From Arthrinium phaeospermum (lineage: Eukaryota; Ascomycota; Sordariomycetes; Amphisphaeriales; Apiosporaceae): DNA of 64,000 nucleotides. The stretch's first letter is position 1. Each line of letters opens with the position of its first letter. The stretch is taken from contig QYRS01000004.1 in assembly GCA_006503535.1 (NCBI GenBank), positions 1,736,001-1,800,000 on the forward strand. The letters run 5' to 3'. This document shows, one piece after another, positions 24,642 through 35,183 of this stretch. The position numbers and the translations under genes were made by a program. Under the pieces are notes generated by a model, which had not been told where the DNA came from, ran no database searches, and saw only the letters and a list, made by a program, of their open reading frames with translations.

Positions 24642-27174
24642 ATGGCTCTCGAGGCTCCGTTGAAGTCAACGACCGGAAATATTTTAGCTGCGTTCTCGCC
24701 TCATACCGAGTATCCGGTTTCGTCGCCTGAGTCGCCGCGCCCTCACTCACACTATCGCACAATGTAGGTTGTCAGAGCTGCGGTAACAGCCTACTGGATG
24801 CTGATGTTGCTTTGATTAGGTCGTCTGTCGGTTCTGTCGATTCGAACACCCTGCGCCCCTCCTCCATTGCTCGCGCTTCGTCGGCCAACAATCACTTGAT
24901 GAGTCCCAGTGATATCGTGGGCCCTTCCCCGGTAACATCTGTGGGAACAGAAGTCACCGAGATAGAAGATGAGGCATCTGACGATGCTAAACTTGAGTCG
25001 GCATCGGAGCACTCTGAGCCACAGCCCCAGGTAAGGCCCTTGCCGAAACTATCTGCCTTTTATGGTATTGGCGACTAACTTCAGTAGCTCTTGATGCTGC
25101 GAACTAATATAACGGACCAAGTTCGGCAGTCCTTGAGTGAAGAGGCTGTTTCGGTTATACATGCCCCAGAAAGCTTTCAGAGCTGGGTTAGTACATCCAA
25201 GGGGTAGTAAAGAATCGGTCGCTAATTCCAATACCTAGGCATCCTCTGACACAACTGTCCCACAAACCAATGCGGTCCAGGATAAACAGTCGCCCAAAAA
25301 CGGATCGCCTAGAAATCTATCACCCAAGAATCTGTCACCTAAGAATTCGCCAAAACCCGAGAATATCAATGTTCCACCACTGAACGACCACTCTTCAAAG
25401 GTATGGACTCATCTCCTCATCACGCACAATGTACTCATATTAGATAGGCGAAATCCCCAGGCTTGCCCACACCACCACCCATCTCGACAGATGTTAAACC
25501 TGCGAGGTTTAGCCTCGAGGGTGCCACCCCTAGAGCACAGAACCTCCAAGAGGTGCAGGGGTCCCTGAGCGATGCGTCTAGGATCCGTTCAAGTAGCACT
25601 AGCAGTCTCGAACGTAGGTCAACCTTGTTGCCTTTTGGTCCCTCCAATACTTACTTGTGAAGCAGTCATTCCAGAGTCGAGGGAGCCGGAGACCGACGCC
25701 GAGCCCGAGACTGAGGCCGACTACGAGGACGAGTTTGTCACACCCAGTGGGGACGAGGATATGGACATCAGGTCGCTCAAGACGGCCCTTGGAGAATGCT
25801 GGACACTATGCAACACCTTGGCTACTCTCAGCACCCACCATCGCGAACGGGTTTTCATCACTTCAGGGACCCCCGATGATCACGAGAGAGCATGGAAATG
25901 CTGCTGGAAACTTTGTCAACGCCTTTACGACAACCGGGACGAGGACGATACTTCTTTCAACGTCAGAGTCAACCTTGACCTTTGTCGAGACTTTTGCCAG
26001 GCACTTTTCGACGTAAGACAACGAAAAGACGAGACCGCAGATTCAGTATTGCGTGTAAGCTTCGAGCTAAACAACCAGTACGTCAGATTAACTTTCCAGT
26101 CGAGTCGACCCCGAATGAATATGCTGACATCGCCACTAGTCTATATAGCGCTCAGGATAATCGCAACCTACCAGAAGCATTCCGTGAAAGGACTCTGGAC
26201 TTTTATATTACGCTATGCCACCGACTCATGAAACAACGCAACGAGCTTGCTGAAGAAACTGACTCGCTCCTCCGCGCTTGCTGGTCGCTTGCAGAGATGC
26301 TATTCAGCATTCGGCAGAATAAGAGAGATGGAAAGGTGCCTGATGAGGAATTGCTGGGCTCGGCCGTTCAAGCGTGTTGGGAATTATGTGACATATTCAG
26401 AGAAGGCTGGACACAAATACGGCCGGATAGGGGCACTCCGAGACCAAGTCAAACGAACTTTTTCAACTACCAGCCGACCAGCGACCGCGAACAAGATGGA
26501 AGGGCAAGCCGGACGTCAAACCGCTCTAAGCGAGAGAGTTTAAGAAGCGCTCCCCAGGACAAACCCAAAAAGCCCCTCCAGTGCCTGAAACACCGGTGAC
26601 GGAGTTCGAAGATACACCCATTTCGCCTGACCAGTCACCACAAGTCCCCAACATCATGGTTTTCGGGACAGAAAATAACCGGAGTGGTGGGCGATGGTCC
26701 AGCAGTGCATCGAATCTATCAAGCTACTCCCAGAGTAGTCAGAGGACGTCTAGTACCGCGACCACGGCGACAACAGCAGAAGATGTCAATATTGCACGGC
26801 TCAAGATGCTGATTCTGAAGGCAGCGATGAACGTCGGCTTCTCTCGAGACGAGGGGGCCAAGGGCCATAATGGAGCTGCTTCGCTACAAGCCTTCGTGAA
26901 GTCATTGCCCACGGGCTCGTTCGGCTCTTTGCCGACCCATACCACATTGCTACAGAACTACAAAAACCTGGTGGTAGCCGACTCCTCATTCCGACAAGCA
27001 TCAACGTTGCCATCCAAAGGGAAACGAGTCACTGCCAACGATATGGCAAAGAGTATAATATGGATGACCCATCGCTCTGGCCAATACAGCTTTCTGCGGG
27101 AGCTGTTCAAACTGGTCTTCGGTTTTCAAATGGATGAAGCTGAAACTCGAAAGAATGTCAGTATATCGGTCTAG
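24642..27174 (+). CDS. Conserved fungal protein of unknown function, about 736 aa, one frame break
   Basis: Seven exons: 24642-24763, 24820-25030, 25088-25186, 25239-25400, 25448-25613, 25663-26077 and 26140-27174, with introns of 49-62 nt and matching phases throughout. The N-terminal third is Ser/Pro-rich and disordered, with a small SPKN repeat near 25300-25350. The middle is helical, with repeated Trp/Cys patterns (ECWTLCNTL, KCCWKLCQRLYD, ACWELCDIF). The C-terminal part holds a second helical block. I believe this is the fungal DUF7624-type family, from memory. In the last exon the frame changes by one base at about 26567-26577, in a run AAAAAGCCCC: the upstream frame stops at 26599, while the downstream frame continues APPVPETPVTEFEDTP as expected. 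One missing base in the run would restore a single protein, so a sequence error is more likely than a pseudogene. Confidence 0.75.
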
Positions 27175-27845
27175 GATTCTGGCGCGCACACACATACACA
27201 CACACGCACCTTGATCATCGAAAAGAAAGGAAGCGGCGGCCACGGCCGAAAAACGCGAGGGACCCCCGGCGTATCCGATATGTTGGATGACAGCCAACGT
27301 ACACTTCTGTCAACACTTGATTTTTTGTTTGTTCGTTCCAGCCCTCTCTGCTGAAGATACCCTTGTGGATGGATTTATGGCGTATATAAGGATGTCTGGT
27401 TTGGCTATAGACTTTTTGTAAGCAGACCTTGCGTTTCGTCGGTTTTATCAATTACGGCAAAGCAGGAAGGAGTTGTTCATTCGACTTACCCAATACGAGA
27501 GGACATATTTACTATATCAGCATGGCCATCTCCTCAATATATACAGCACATCGTTTTCCTTGATCTAGTATACCCCTTGATTTTCCAATATCGTGGGAGT
27601 ATCACCGCGAAAACCCGTTTAAAGATTATTAAAATATTTTGAGATTATTATAGGTTGAATTTCGTTCGGGGAAACATTGATTCTGTTTACGACTGATCGA
27701 ACTAGACTTAATGAGGATCAACCTTTGCTATATTAAGGAGGTAGTGGAACTGGAACGATAGAACAAGATGAGAGCGCAGAGCCTCGTTAGCACGAAGCAT
27801 GGGTGTTCGGCGTCCATTCTATGAAGGTCCAGCATCTAAACTATC
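27175..27845. other. Convergent intergenic, 671 bp
   Basis: It contains an imperfect CA-dinucleotide run at about 27184-27208 just after the stop of the upstream gene, and an AT-rich stretch at 27600-27740. No gene is seen. Confidence 0.5.
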
Positions 27846-29350
27846 TCAGCCCTCCAGCTCGTACTGCTCCATCGCCGTGCTCTCCCCAGCTACCGAGCCC
27901 GGCGCGGTCGAAGGCTCGGGCACCCCAGCGCGATCCCCATACTGCTGCTCCGCTCTTTCCTCCTCCCCCTGAGCGCGGCGCTCCAGTCGTGAGACCTCCT
28001 CGAGCCTGCTGCAGAGGTGCGCCGCCATGGCGTGGCGGAGGTCGCGCATGCCGCCGAAGTGGATGCCGCCATCCGCGTCGTGGCGGTGCTTTGCCTCGAT
28101 CTATGGAGTGAAACCAGGTTAGTTTGAGTGACGATGGGTAAAAGGTTGCTCAAGAACTTACGGGGCAGCCATGGTGGCTTTTGCTGTGCCAGCCGATCAT
28201 GTGGTCTTCTTCCTCTCTGCTGGGGCCTGCGAGGGGAGACAGGACGACCCAGTCTTCCGACAAGCCGCGTTCCAGGGCCGGTGCGAGCAAGAAGGGCTTC
28301 TCGTCGCCGCCGGCTGGTGCCTGCCCAGCGAGCCCGGCGGAAGAACTTGGGAAACCAGTCGGGGCGGGCGCCGTCATCTGCATGGCCGCATCAGGGGTGC
28401 TGTCGCTGGTGCTGCCAAAGGGGGCTGTCGCGGAGCGCATGTCGGCCGCGCCCTGGCCCGGTCCACCCCAGAAGGCGCCACCGGGGCCCGACATAGGCCT
28501 GCGAATCATGATTGAATCATTGCCGGTCATGGCTGTATCGGACCCTGGGCCACCACCTTGGGCGACCGGGCCATGGGGAGGCCGAGTCGCGCCGAATTGG
28601 ACGCTGCGCGGGCCGCTACTGCCGCCTGTCGTCGACATGCCTGCCGCTGCTGGAATGGTGCCAGCGTTCGTGGCGGCGAGGCCCGGAGCAGCAACGAGGC
28701 CGCTACCGCCGCCCGAGAAGGAGGGGCCGCCGAAGTCGAATCCTGGCATCGTCGCCAGGGGAGCCGGTTCGGAGGCCAGCCGTGCCGGGAACCCGGCGGG
28801 TTGGTGCTGCGCGCTGACTGGCAACTGCTGGTTCGTCGAGCCTGCGCTCGGGACGACGGGTCGCATCGGGGGGCGGCCGTACCCTCTCTGCGACAGACTG
28901 GCGCCTGCCAGGGTGCGGGCAGAGTGGGTGGCGCTGTCTGTCGCAGAGGAGGGTCGCATTACTCTGTTGACCAGAGGTACTCTGCGGAGAGATGCGATTA
29001 GCTACTCAAGTATGCGCCAATGACAATGGCCAGGGGGTAAGAGTGTGGGAATGTGGGGATTGGGGTGGCTATGATGCTTCGAGGGGTCCTCTTGATAAGA
29101 GTTGGGATATAGGGGAGTATGAGGGCTACCCATCACTGGAGTCAGATGAAGAAGGATCTCGAAAAACTTACCCGAACTCCGCGTCCTCGCCGTATGCCGA
29201 CTTCAGGTATTTGACCTGAGATACGCCGAATCTCTGGTCCCCGAATGCCTGCCGGTACGCCTGCACGATCTCCGGCGCCTTCTTGCCATCGATCCAGGCG
29301 TCCAGGACGAACTGGATCTGCTCGTTCGTGTAGGATCGTGTGCCTCCCAT
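27846..29350 (-). CDS. HTH-like N-terminal domain protein, Gly/Pro-rich, 417 aa
   Basis: I do not recognise the family. Exons 29350-29172, 28981-28162 and 28100-27846 join in phase over introns of 190 and 61 nt (both donors GTAAGT). Residues 4-55 form a compact helical domain: RSYTNEQIQFVLDAWIDGKK, then EIVQAYRQAFGD, then GVSQVKYLKSAYG. The spacing of helices resembles a homeodomain/Myb-like HTH, so DNA binding is inferred. About 270 residues of Gly/Pro/Ala/Ser-rich low complexity follow. The C-terminal 80 residues are a Glu/Arg-rich helix (LEEVSRLERRAQGEEERAE), likely a coiled coil. The coding region is much more GC-rich than its surroundings, and a long open frame on the opposite strand (28181-29023) is a by-product of that. 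It stands right beside the fragment mosaic. Confidence 0.65.
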
Positions 29351-30050
29351 CTTCGCTTAAGATGCTTCTTCGTTCTCTCTGCTCTTCGACACAAGCTGTA
29401 TGTCGCTGTCGCTGTCGCTGCTGGTATCTGGCGGTACCTGTGGCTTGATGTGGTGGTGCTGGCGGCGCTATACTCTTTAGCTCAGACTATACTGAGTTGC
29501 TGTTGCTGTTGCTGTTGGTATGTGGTGGTACCTAGGGGGCTGAAGACTTGCTTGCTTGTTTGTTTGGCCGGCTGTTGGTGGTGTTGGTGATGGTATGCTG
29601 TGGTATCTAGATGATGGTCTAGAGGAAGAAGGGACTCTCCAGGGTGGAGAGGCACGTGGCAATTTATACCCAGCCCGGGGAAAGTGAACGCAGCGGCCTG
29701 TTGCGCAATTGAATGTTAGTCCATGTCGTGTTGACTTGAGTTGAGCTGTGCGTGACCATATGAGGCGGGTGCTATACATACATCAGCCAAAGTGCATGGA
29801 ATTGCACACGAGGCGAGTGCCACCCCCACCACGCGACTTATACTGACTTGTCCTTGCTCGTTGAGACGACAGCTATTCACCCCATCCCCTGCACACCGTG
29901 ACAGAGAGGGGAGGAGAGAAGAGGGGGGAGGAGGAGGGAGGAAGCAGAGGGAAAGGGACAGCTGCAGCGGCAGCCGTAACCACTGCGGGTGGTGCAGACG
30001 TGGTGAGTATAGTTAACTGCTTTATAGATATTGAATTCAATGTTAGCTAG
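29351..30050. other. Upstream region with simple repeats
   Basis: This is the promoter side of the HTH-like gene. It has trinucleotide and hexanucleotide runs built on GCTGTC/TTGCTG (29402-29420 and 29499-29520). An almost pure purine tract at about 29905-29960 on the plus strand could form unusual DNA structure. No gene is seen. Confidence 0.5.
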
Positions 30051-30529
30051 GTTCTTCGGCGATATGAAATAACTGAACCGAGTTCTCGGCGATTCTTAGG
30101 AGGCAGGGTGTATCTTCTTCGGCGATTCTTGTCCAGTTCATTATGCGTTTGTTGCTGTTAATAGGGCTATAACCAGACAGGCCATCCCAAGGGCGTAGTT
30201 GGCTGAGTGCCGTCTGTTTGTTGGACATTGACTGTCCTTCGCCTATGCATTTTGGTCAGTCATTCGACTATATCGACCACCCGCTCTCAAGAGCGATGCT
30301 GTAGTCACTCAATGAACAAAGAGGTGTACCACTCGGTGACATCCTTCCATTGATACATTGAGCGACAATCCACTCCCGCAACAGCATAGGACGTGGCAAG
30401 GCTTAGTGAATACTTGCCCAGTCACTTCATCGTGAATAGAAAAGTCAAACATACCTCGAAATGGAGGTATCGAGTATTGCACCAGGCAATACCGCCATAA
30501 TCAGGTTGGACGATGGACCTTCAGGTGAA

Positions 30530-30775
30530 TTTTCGCCGGAAGGCCGTCCGATCGGTTCTGTGGACTATACCAGGTCCACCCTCCTTGGGGAGGCTGGAGA
30601 ACTTGACAGTATAGACGACGCCAATACCACCAGTGCTGGACTTAACGGGGATCCCGCTGGAACTTCTCCTGGTATTTGAAGTAGAGCTTGGAGCGGAACT
30701 CCTTGGGAAGACGACGAACCATGTTGCCGCGCTTGATAGGGTTCATGTCCTGGCGAATTGCGCATGACACGGTCC
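30530..30775 (-). pseudogene. Duplicated fragment, copy A (intron-free)
   Basis: Read on the minus strand it contains RQDMNPIKRGNMVRRLPKEF followed directly by RSKLYFKYQEKFQ. After a frame change comes STGGIGVVYTVKFSSLPKEG, ending in RRKFT and a stop. The same unit appears at 31289-31480. The family is unknown to me. Two frame changes and missing ends mark it as a broken copy. Confidence 0.55.
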
Positions 30776-30807
30776 TGTCCGTCATCCGCGGGGGACCGCA
30801 ACTCGGC

Positions 30808-31149
30808 TCAAACCATCTCGGCAGCGCTGCTGTTCGCCGGCAGCCAGGTCCTAGAGGGCGAGGTGCGGCTCATGGACGCATGGAACACGCCGTACCCCTT
30901 CACCGCCGATTCTAAACACGCTGGTAGGGGCCGTTGCCGTGCTTTCTTGGCCAGGTGCGACGAGATGTCCTTGTGGGTGTTGGCCATGCCGCGGTGGCCG
31001 CCGCCCGCCTGCCGGCAGGCGAGGTAGGACACTCGTCCGTCAATCAGGCGGCCCCGGAAGTCGTGCTTGCCGTTGTAGTTGATACCATTGCGGCGGCGGG
31101 GGGTCTTCTTGGCGGCAGGCTTTCTGCCCTTCTTCTTGTTGGCAGCCAT
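30808..31149 (-). CDS. Small basic protein, 113 aa, unknown
   Basis: This is a single-exon frame from an ATG in a good context (acaagATGGC) to a TGA. The product opens MAANKKKGRKPAAKKTPRRR, then NGINYNGKHDFRGRLIDGRV. Lys/Arg make up most of the first 20 residues, like a nucleic-acid-binding or nucleolar tail. Third codon positions are mostly G or C, as in real genes of this window, and the strand agrees with the neighbouring fragments. The leader carries four tandem 10-bp repeats (31201-31240). It could be a real short gene, or the first exon of a fragment whose continuation was lost. Confidence 0.4.
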   Translation of the reverse strand: MAANKKKGRKPAAKKTPRRRNGINYNGKHDFRGRLIDGRVSYLACRQAGGGHRGMANTHKDISSHLAKKARQRPLPACLESAVKGYGVFHASMSRTSPSRTWLPANSSAAEMV

Positions 31150-31191
31150 CTTGTCCTGTTCGCGTCCTATTCGCGTCCTGTTCGTCGAAGA

Positions 31192-31245
31192 AAGTCGAAG
31201 AACGCCGATAAACGCCGATGAACGCCGATGAACGCCGAAGAACAC
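31192..31245. repeat. Tandem 10-bp repeat
   Basis: Four head-to-tail units close to AACGCCGATG lie at 31201-31240, just upstream of the ATG of the basic 113-aa frame. The last unit runs into the reverse complement of the dispersed word TTCTTCGGCG. Confidence 0.85.
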
Positions 31246-31286
31246 CGCCGCCGCCAAAGAACGCCGGAGAGCGTGCGCAGCTCTTC

Positions 31287-31710
31287 TTCTCCTAGTACTT
31301 GAAGTACAGCTTGGAACGGAACGCCTTAGACAGACGGATAACCTACAGGGTAGCTCCAGGGTAGCACCTTTTGCACTTGGGTGGCCGCCTCGCAGCAAAT
31401 ATATCCGTAGGCACCACCCCGCGTACCATTTTGCCTGCCGGGTCTGATGGGGTTCATGTCTTGGCGGATTGGCAAGACGCGGTTCTTCTGGGTGCTGATC
31501 CAACCGAGTGACTTGCATGCAGAGCCGTCAGACTCGGTGTTGGGAAGTGACTCGATCAGCGGAGCATACAGGCGACGGAAGTTCTGCATGTTGTGGTCCA
31601 CGATGTTGGCAACTTTCCGAGGGTTCTCGGTGCGGAAAGCTCTGCGTGGATCACCCAAGTAGCTGATGGTGGGCGTTTTTGCAGCGTAAATCTTCGTCGT
31701 CATCTTCGTG
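31287..31710 (-). pseudogene. Duplicated fragment, copy B (with intron-like insertion)
   Basis: On the minus strand it reads MTTKIYAAKTPTISYLGDPR, a further stretch with VDHNMQNFRRLYAPLIESL, then NRVLPIRQDMNPI. It aligns with copy A over the last part. At the point where copy A reads NMVRRLP, copy B is interrupted by 84 bases (31343-31426) starting GTACGC and ending TGTAG. It then resumes VIRLSKAFRSKLYFKY and meets a stop. A 4-base insertion shifts the frame just before the insertion. The parent gene is unknown. Confidence 0.55.
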
Positions 31711-31818
31711 AGATCTCCGAAGGGTATCACTGGCACGGGGCATGGGGGTTCGACGTCCACTTTGTGTGGTGTAGTTGCGTCGAGACTGCGGGCGCTCCAG
31801 AGCGGCCCGGTCGATGAT

Positions 31819-32273
31819 GGCATCACCAGCATCGCTTGCCAAGGACCACTCTGACAGAGGACCGGCCATGGTGGTGCCGGAGTGACCAGGGCTCTACCTC
31901 CCCCTCAATACCGACGTAAGATATAATCTACCACCTGTGCGAAATCGCAGGCCACCGACGGCATCACCGGCATCACTTGCCAAAGGCCCTCAGACAATGG
32001 ACCGGCCATGGTAGTACCGGAGTGGGATGGGGAAGGGTCTCGTGAATACGGGGTAAGAGGTCTGTTTATGAATCCCATGCTGCCGGTGGTGATTGGCAAT
32101 ACTTGTGCCAATATGGTGGGTGTTGTTATGCTTCTTATTGCTAGACAGTGCGGAAGATTACACGCCATCAGTGATAGTGCTGGCGGTGTTAATGGTGTTT
32201 ATCACCCCCTCAAGACTGGCCCTGAACTAAGCTATAATCTACCACCTGTGCGAAATCGCAGGCCACCAAGGGC
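31819..32273. repeat. Nested direct duplications
   Basis: Two direct repeats interleave. About 67 bases at 31819-31885 recur with changes at 31963-32030 (shared core ACCGGCCATGGT). An exact 35-base word at 31922-31956 recurs at 32233-32267, where it abuts the end of the cullin fragment. The order suggests two successive local copying events. Confidence 0.75.
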
Positions 32274-32523
32274 ATTCGCGAAGTGAGCCAGGGACATCGC
32301 TGAGGGTCATGGCAACCAGGTTTCTGGAGATCAGATCAAAGATGCGAGGACACACCTTGTCTGTGAACCATCTCTCTTCAAACTGCTTCACGTTCTCGCA
32401 AAGACGATCACCAGCTTTCTTGAGGACAATCTTGTAGGCGTAGCGGTACAGCTGTTCGAATGACAGACCGCTTGCGTTCTTCTCGTGGATGTCACGTAGG
32501 GCGGACTCGAGCCGCTTCCATTT
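32268..32523 (-). pseudogene. Cullin N-terminal exon fragment (CUL3-like)
   Basis: The minus strand reads KWKRLESALRDIHEKNASGL, SFEQLYRYAYKIVLKKAG and FEERWFTDKVCPRIFDL, an open frame of about 80 codons. This is the start of a cullin, closest to Cul3, the scaffold of BTB-type ubiquitin ligases. The SFEELYR-AYKIVL pattern is highly typical. A splice acceptor (CCCCCTAG) stands immediately before it, so the copy came from genomic DNA with intron flanks rather than from spliced RNA. It ends where a 35-bp repeat begins. No other cullin domain (repeat bundle, neddylation site) is nearby, so it is a truncated copy. Confidence 0.8.
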
Positions 32524-32694
32524 CTAGGGGGATCATCCGGTGTTCTCACCGGTGCACTTCCCCTAGTTGAGGCCAGCATCGGTTTCTGTCGAGGGATAAA
32601 AGCTTTGGGAATGTGGCACCCTCCGGGGAGTATCATGGCCTGTTGCAAGTCGAATTCATCTGCGTTCGGGGCCATGATAGGCTGGGGGTGGAAG

Positions 32695-33450
32695 TTGAAG
32701 TTAGCGGGAGAGATACCACGTGCCGGTCTGAGCGGCAAGGCCATCATGGCCGCGGTGTTGGCCTGAGCCATGGGGTATGGCGGTCTGATGACCGCGCAGA
32801 GTCGACTCGAGCTGCCGCCAGGTGAACTGCGAGCGACGCCTTCGCATTGCCACGGCGCTGCAGCCGGTGCTCCAACCAACCGGGCAAGAGGACGACGTTG
32901 TCAAGTCAGCGTCTTGACTGTCTACTAGAGCTTATCACCACCCCTAAACACCCATCACGCTTCACCAGCATCATCTTCGCCTTCCACTCGATCGGCCAGG
33001 GCGCCCCTCGTCGCAAGCTCGAGCACCGTCATGACGACCGGTGGGCGCGACTTGGCGCTCAGCAACGGCTTCCGCTTCTACTGGAAGCTGCCGGAGGCAT
33101 GACCTTCGACAAGAACATGCTCGAGGCGGTGCAGGAGCCAATCCGGCAGGAGAAGGGCGACAATCGGCTGTAGGGTAGCCAAGACCGGCGACGAACTCCG
33201 TGCTATCCGAACGGCCACGGTCCTCGACTCGCCCGTCGTTGTCGGGAGGGAGAGCTCTTTCTTGTTGTCGACCCTGTGGAGGGCGGAACATCTGTTAAAC
33301 CATAACGCAGGTGTCCTAAGGGGGGAGTGGGCCAACTCCGCCATGGAGAGCAGCAGAGTGCAGGACGGTGTCACTGTCGGCGACACCGATAGGGGCAGTG
33401 GTTAGCGGGAGAGATTCCATGTGCCGGTCTGAGCGACAAGGCCATCATGC
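32695..33450. repeat. Pair of diverged 50-bp repeats
   Basis: A segment at 32695-32745, coding on the minus strand for MMALPLRPARGISPAN, recurs at 33398-33450 as MMALSLRPAHGISPAN. Between them lie coding-like pieces on both strands (for example FRFYWKLPEA and NMLEAVQEPIRQEKG on the plus strand) that I cannot assign. Confidence 0.6.
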
Positions 33451-33665
33451 CAGGGGTGCCAGCTGTGCAGGACCTCTCGGGCTGAGAGAGTCATTGTAGG
33501 TCTTGCTCGAATCATCGTTTGGGTCTTGAAGAACCAGGCATGGCCAAGCTTTTCCCGCAGCCGGAAGTAGAGTCGGCTTATGACAAAAGATTTTCGTAAT
33601 GGGTGCCGAAATGATGCTGCAGATCAAGAGGGTCCGGCCGAAGCCCCCCGGTTCTTGAAGCGCCG

Positions 33666-34007
33666 TCATGGTTTGCACAATATGTCAAAAGGGATGGCAT
33701 TAGACTTGTTTAGTCCACCCGTCCTTGGCTGCTGCATCTGCATCGGTGGATGAGCCACCTGCTGGGGAGGCGGCTGCATGCGCTGGGCCTCTTGGGTCTG
33801 CCATACCTTGCTCAGCCGGCCCATGTTGTCGTTGAAGATGGTGCGGTTGTCATGATGAGGGTGAGTGGCACCGGGCATGTTCTGCATCTGACGGGCGGGT
33901 CCAGCAGGACCATACTGCCTCATCCGCGCGTGCTCCATCTTACTGATCTCACGACGGGCAAGACTGTTGGTCCGCTTCATGGCGGCAGCGAGCAAGGCGA
34001 GAAGCAC
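33666..34007 (-). pseudogene. Gln/Met-rich fragment, possibly Med15
   Basis: The minus-strand frame contains RREISKMEHARMRQYGPAGP, ARQMQNMPGATHPHHD and QPPPQQVAHPPMQMQQP. The Gln/Pro/Met-rich style and its position next to the two Med15-like pieces suggest the linker of the same Mediator subunit, but there is no diagnostic motif. Confidence 0.35.
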
Positions 34008-34074
34008 TCGCTGCCGGTCCCCCTAGGCGGTACACAAGCAACCATATCTAGGATGGACGATGGACCTTCAGGCG

Positions 34075-34330
34075 AAACTGTTCGCCGTGTTCACAGGCTG
34101 CCCGCCGGCGCCCTGCTGACGCTGCCGAAGAGCGTTGATCTTCTGGGCGACCATGCGGGAGAACTCCATGATCTTCTGCTTCGCGTTCTGGTGGGGTTGC
34201 GTCTCTGGGCCGTTCTTCTCCATTTGGTCGTACAGGCCGCGCAGTCCCTTCTCGTACTTCTCCTTCTCCTGACCGTTGAGCACGGAGAGAGTGCGCATCT
34301 GCTCCGGCTTTGAGACTGATGCTGCCCGAG
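34075..34330 (-). pseudogene. Mediator Med15-like fragment 1
   Basis: The minus strand reads GQEKEKYEKGLRGLYDQMEK, then NAKQKIMEFSRMVAQKI and NALRQRQQGAGGQ. The pattern matches the helical segment of fungal Med15 (Gal11-type Mediator tail subunit) that follows its activator-binding region. The frame is open but lacks a start and joins a repeated word (34053-34076) at its 3' end. The match is from memory of the family. Confidence 0.5.
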
Positions 34331-34559
34331 AAACTGCCACTCTTGCTGGTGGCCGGGGTGCGGGCCAAGTCGTCATCCAGCTGGGACTGGAACGTTCCCC
34401 AGGCGCGGGCAGGGTAGTGGAGGGCGATGAGGTTGCCGGAGGCGCACTTCGGTGCAAGACCGGCAACCAGATATCTCCCACAGTGCCTTCGGGCGCTGTG
34501 CAGGCCATCCCCGGCGTACGATAGTTAGCTGGTTGATTCCGCCAGTAGTCATATGCTTG

Positions 34560-34800
34560 TCTTCGGATGTTCGAGTTCTTGTATCTCCAACAGGTATACC
34601 CCCTCGAGGGCGGCATCTATCTGACGCGCCTTGTTGGTGGTGTTGTCCATGAGCATCAGCGCGCGCGTGTACTTGGTACGCACGTCGGTGATGAACCGGT
34701 TCTGCTCGTCCTCACCGAGCGTGGGCGGCGCAGAAAATGTGAACTGCTGGACGTGGGCTATGATGACGTCGGAGCAACACGACCTGCAGTGCCGTCTCAG
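34560..34800 (-). pseudogene. Mediator Med15-like fragment 2, chimeric
   Basis: The minus strand reads QQFTFSAPPTLGEDEQNRF, then VRTKYTRALMLMDNTTNKAR and QIDAALEG, which resembles another helical block of fungal Med15. It runs directly into a different piece, RYKNSNIRRQAYDYW, whose YKNSNIR word corresponds to YKDSNIR in the unknown coding piece at 37158-37745. Two sources are thus fused within about 60 bases. The order of the two Med15 pieces does not match the order expected in the parent protein. Confidence 0.5.
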
Positions 34801-35060
34801 CGAAGGAGATGAGTCTTTCATCCACCTGCAACTGTAAAGTCTCTCAGGTGCGGGTATGGCATTGCAGAGCGATCAGGGTTTCTCTTCGTGCATGCCCAGA
34901 AGAAGGGCATGAAGGTTGATGGCGTAGAACTGGTCTGTATCCAGAGCCATGTTGGGCCGTGAGTACACCAACATTTCCAACGAGTAGACTGCCCACTCTG
35001 ACGATAGGGTTCGGCCTTTTGGTGTAAACGACCAGAAGGCCGTGGGCGAAAGGGGTGCTA

Positions 35061-35183
35061 TGAAGTCAAGCAAAAGAGAGAGCTATGAAGTCAAGCGAAA
35101 GAGAGAGCCAAAGTCAAGCGAAAGAGAGAGCCAAAGTCAAGCGAAAGAGAGAGCCGAAGTGAAGCAAAAGAGAGAGCCGAAGG
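35061..35183. repeat. Minisatellite, 23-bp unit, about five copies
   Basis: Tandem units near GTCAAGCGAAAGAGAGAGCC plus three bases; the first is 25 bp and the rest 23 bp. Because 23 is not a multiple of three, the open plus-strand frame across it is not likely to be a protein. Confidence 0.85.

Noticed and set aside
28181..29023. 280-codon plus-strand open frame
   Set aside because: It lies wholly opposite the GC-rich second exon of the HTH-like gene; its composition mirrors that exon and it lacks motifs or splice support.
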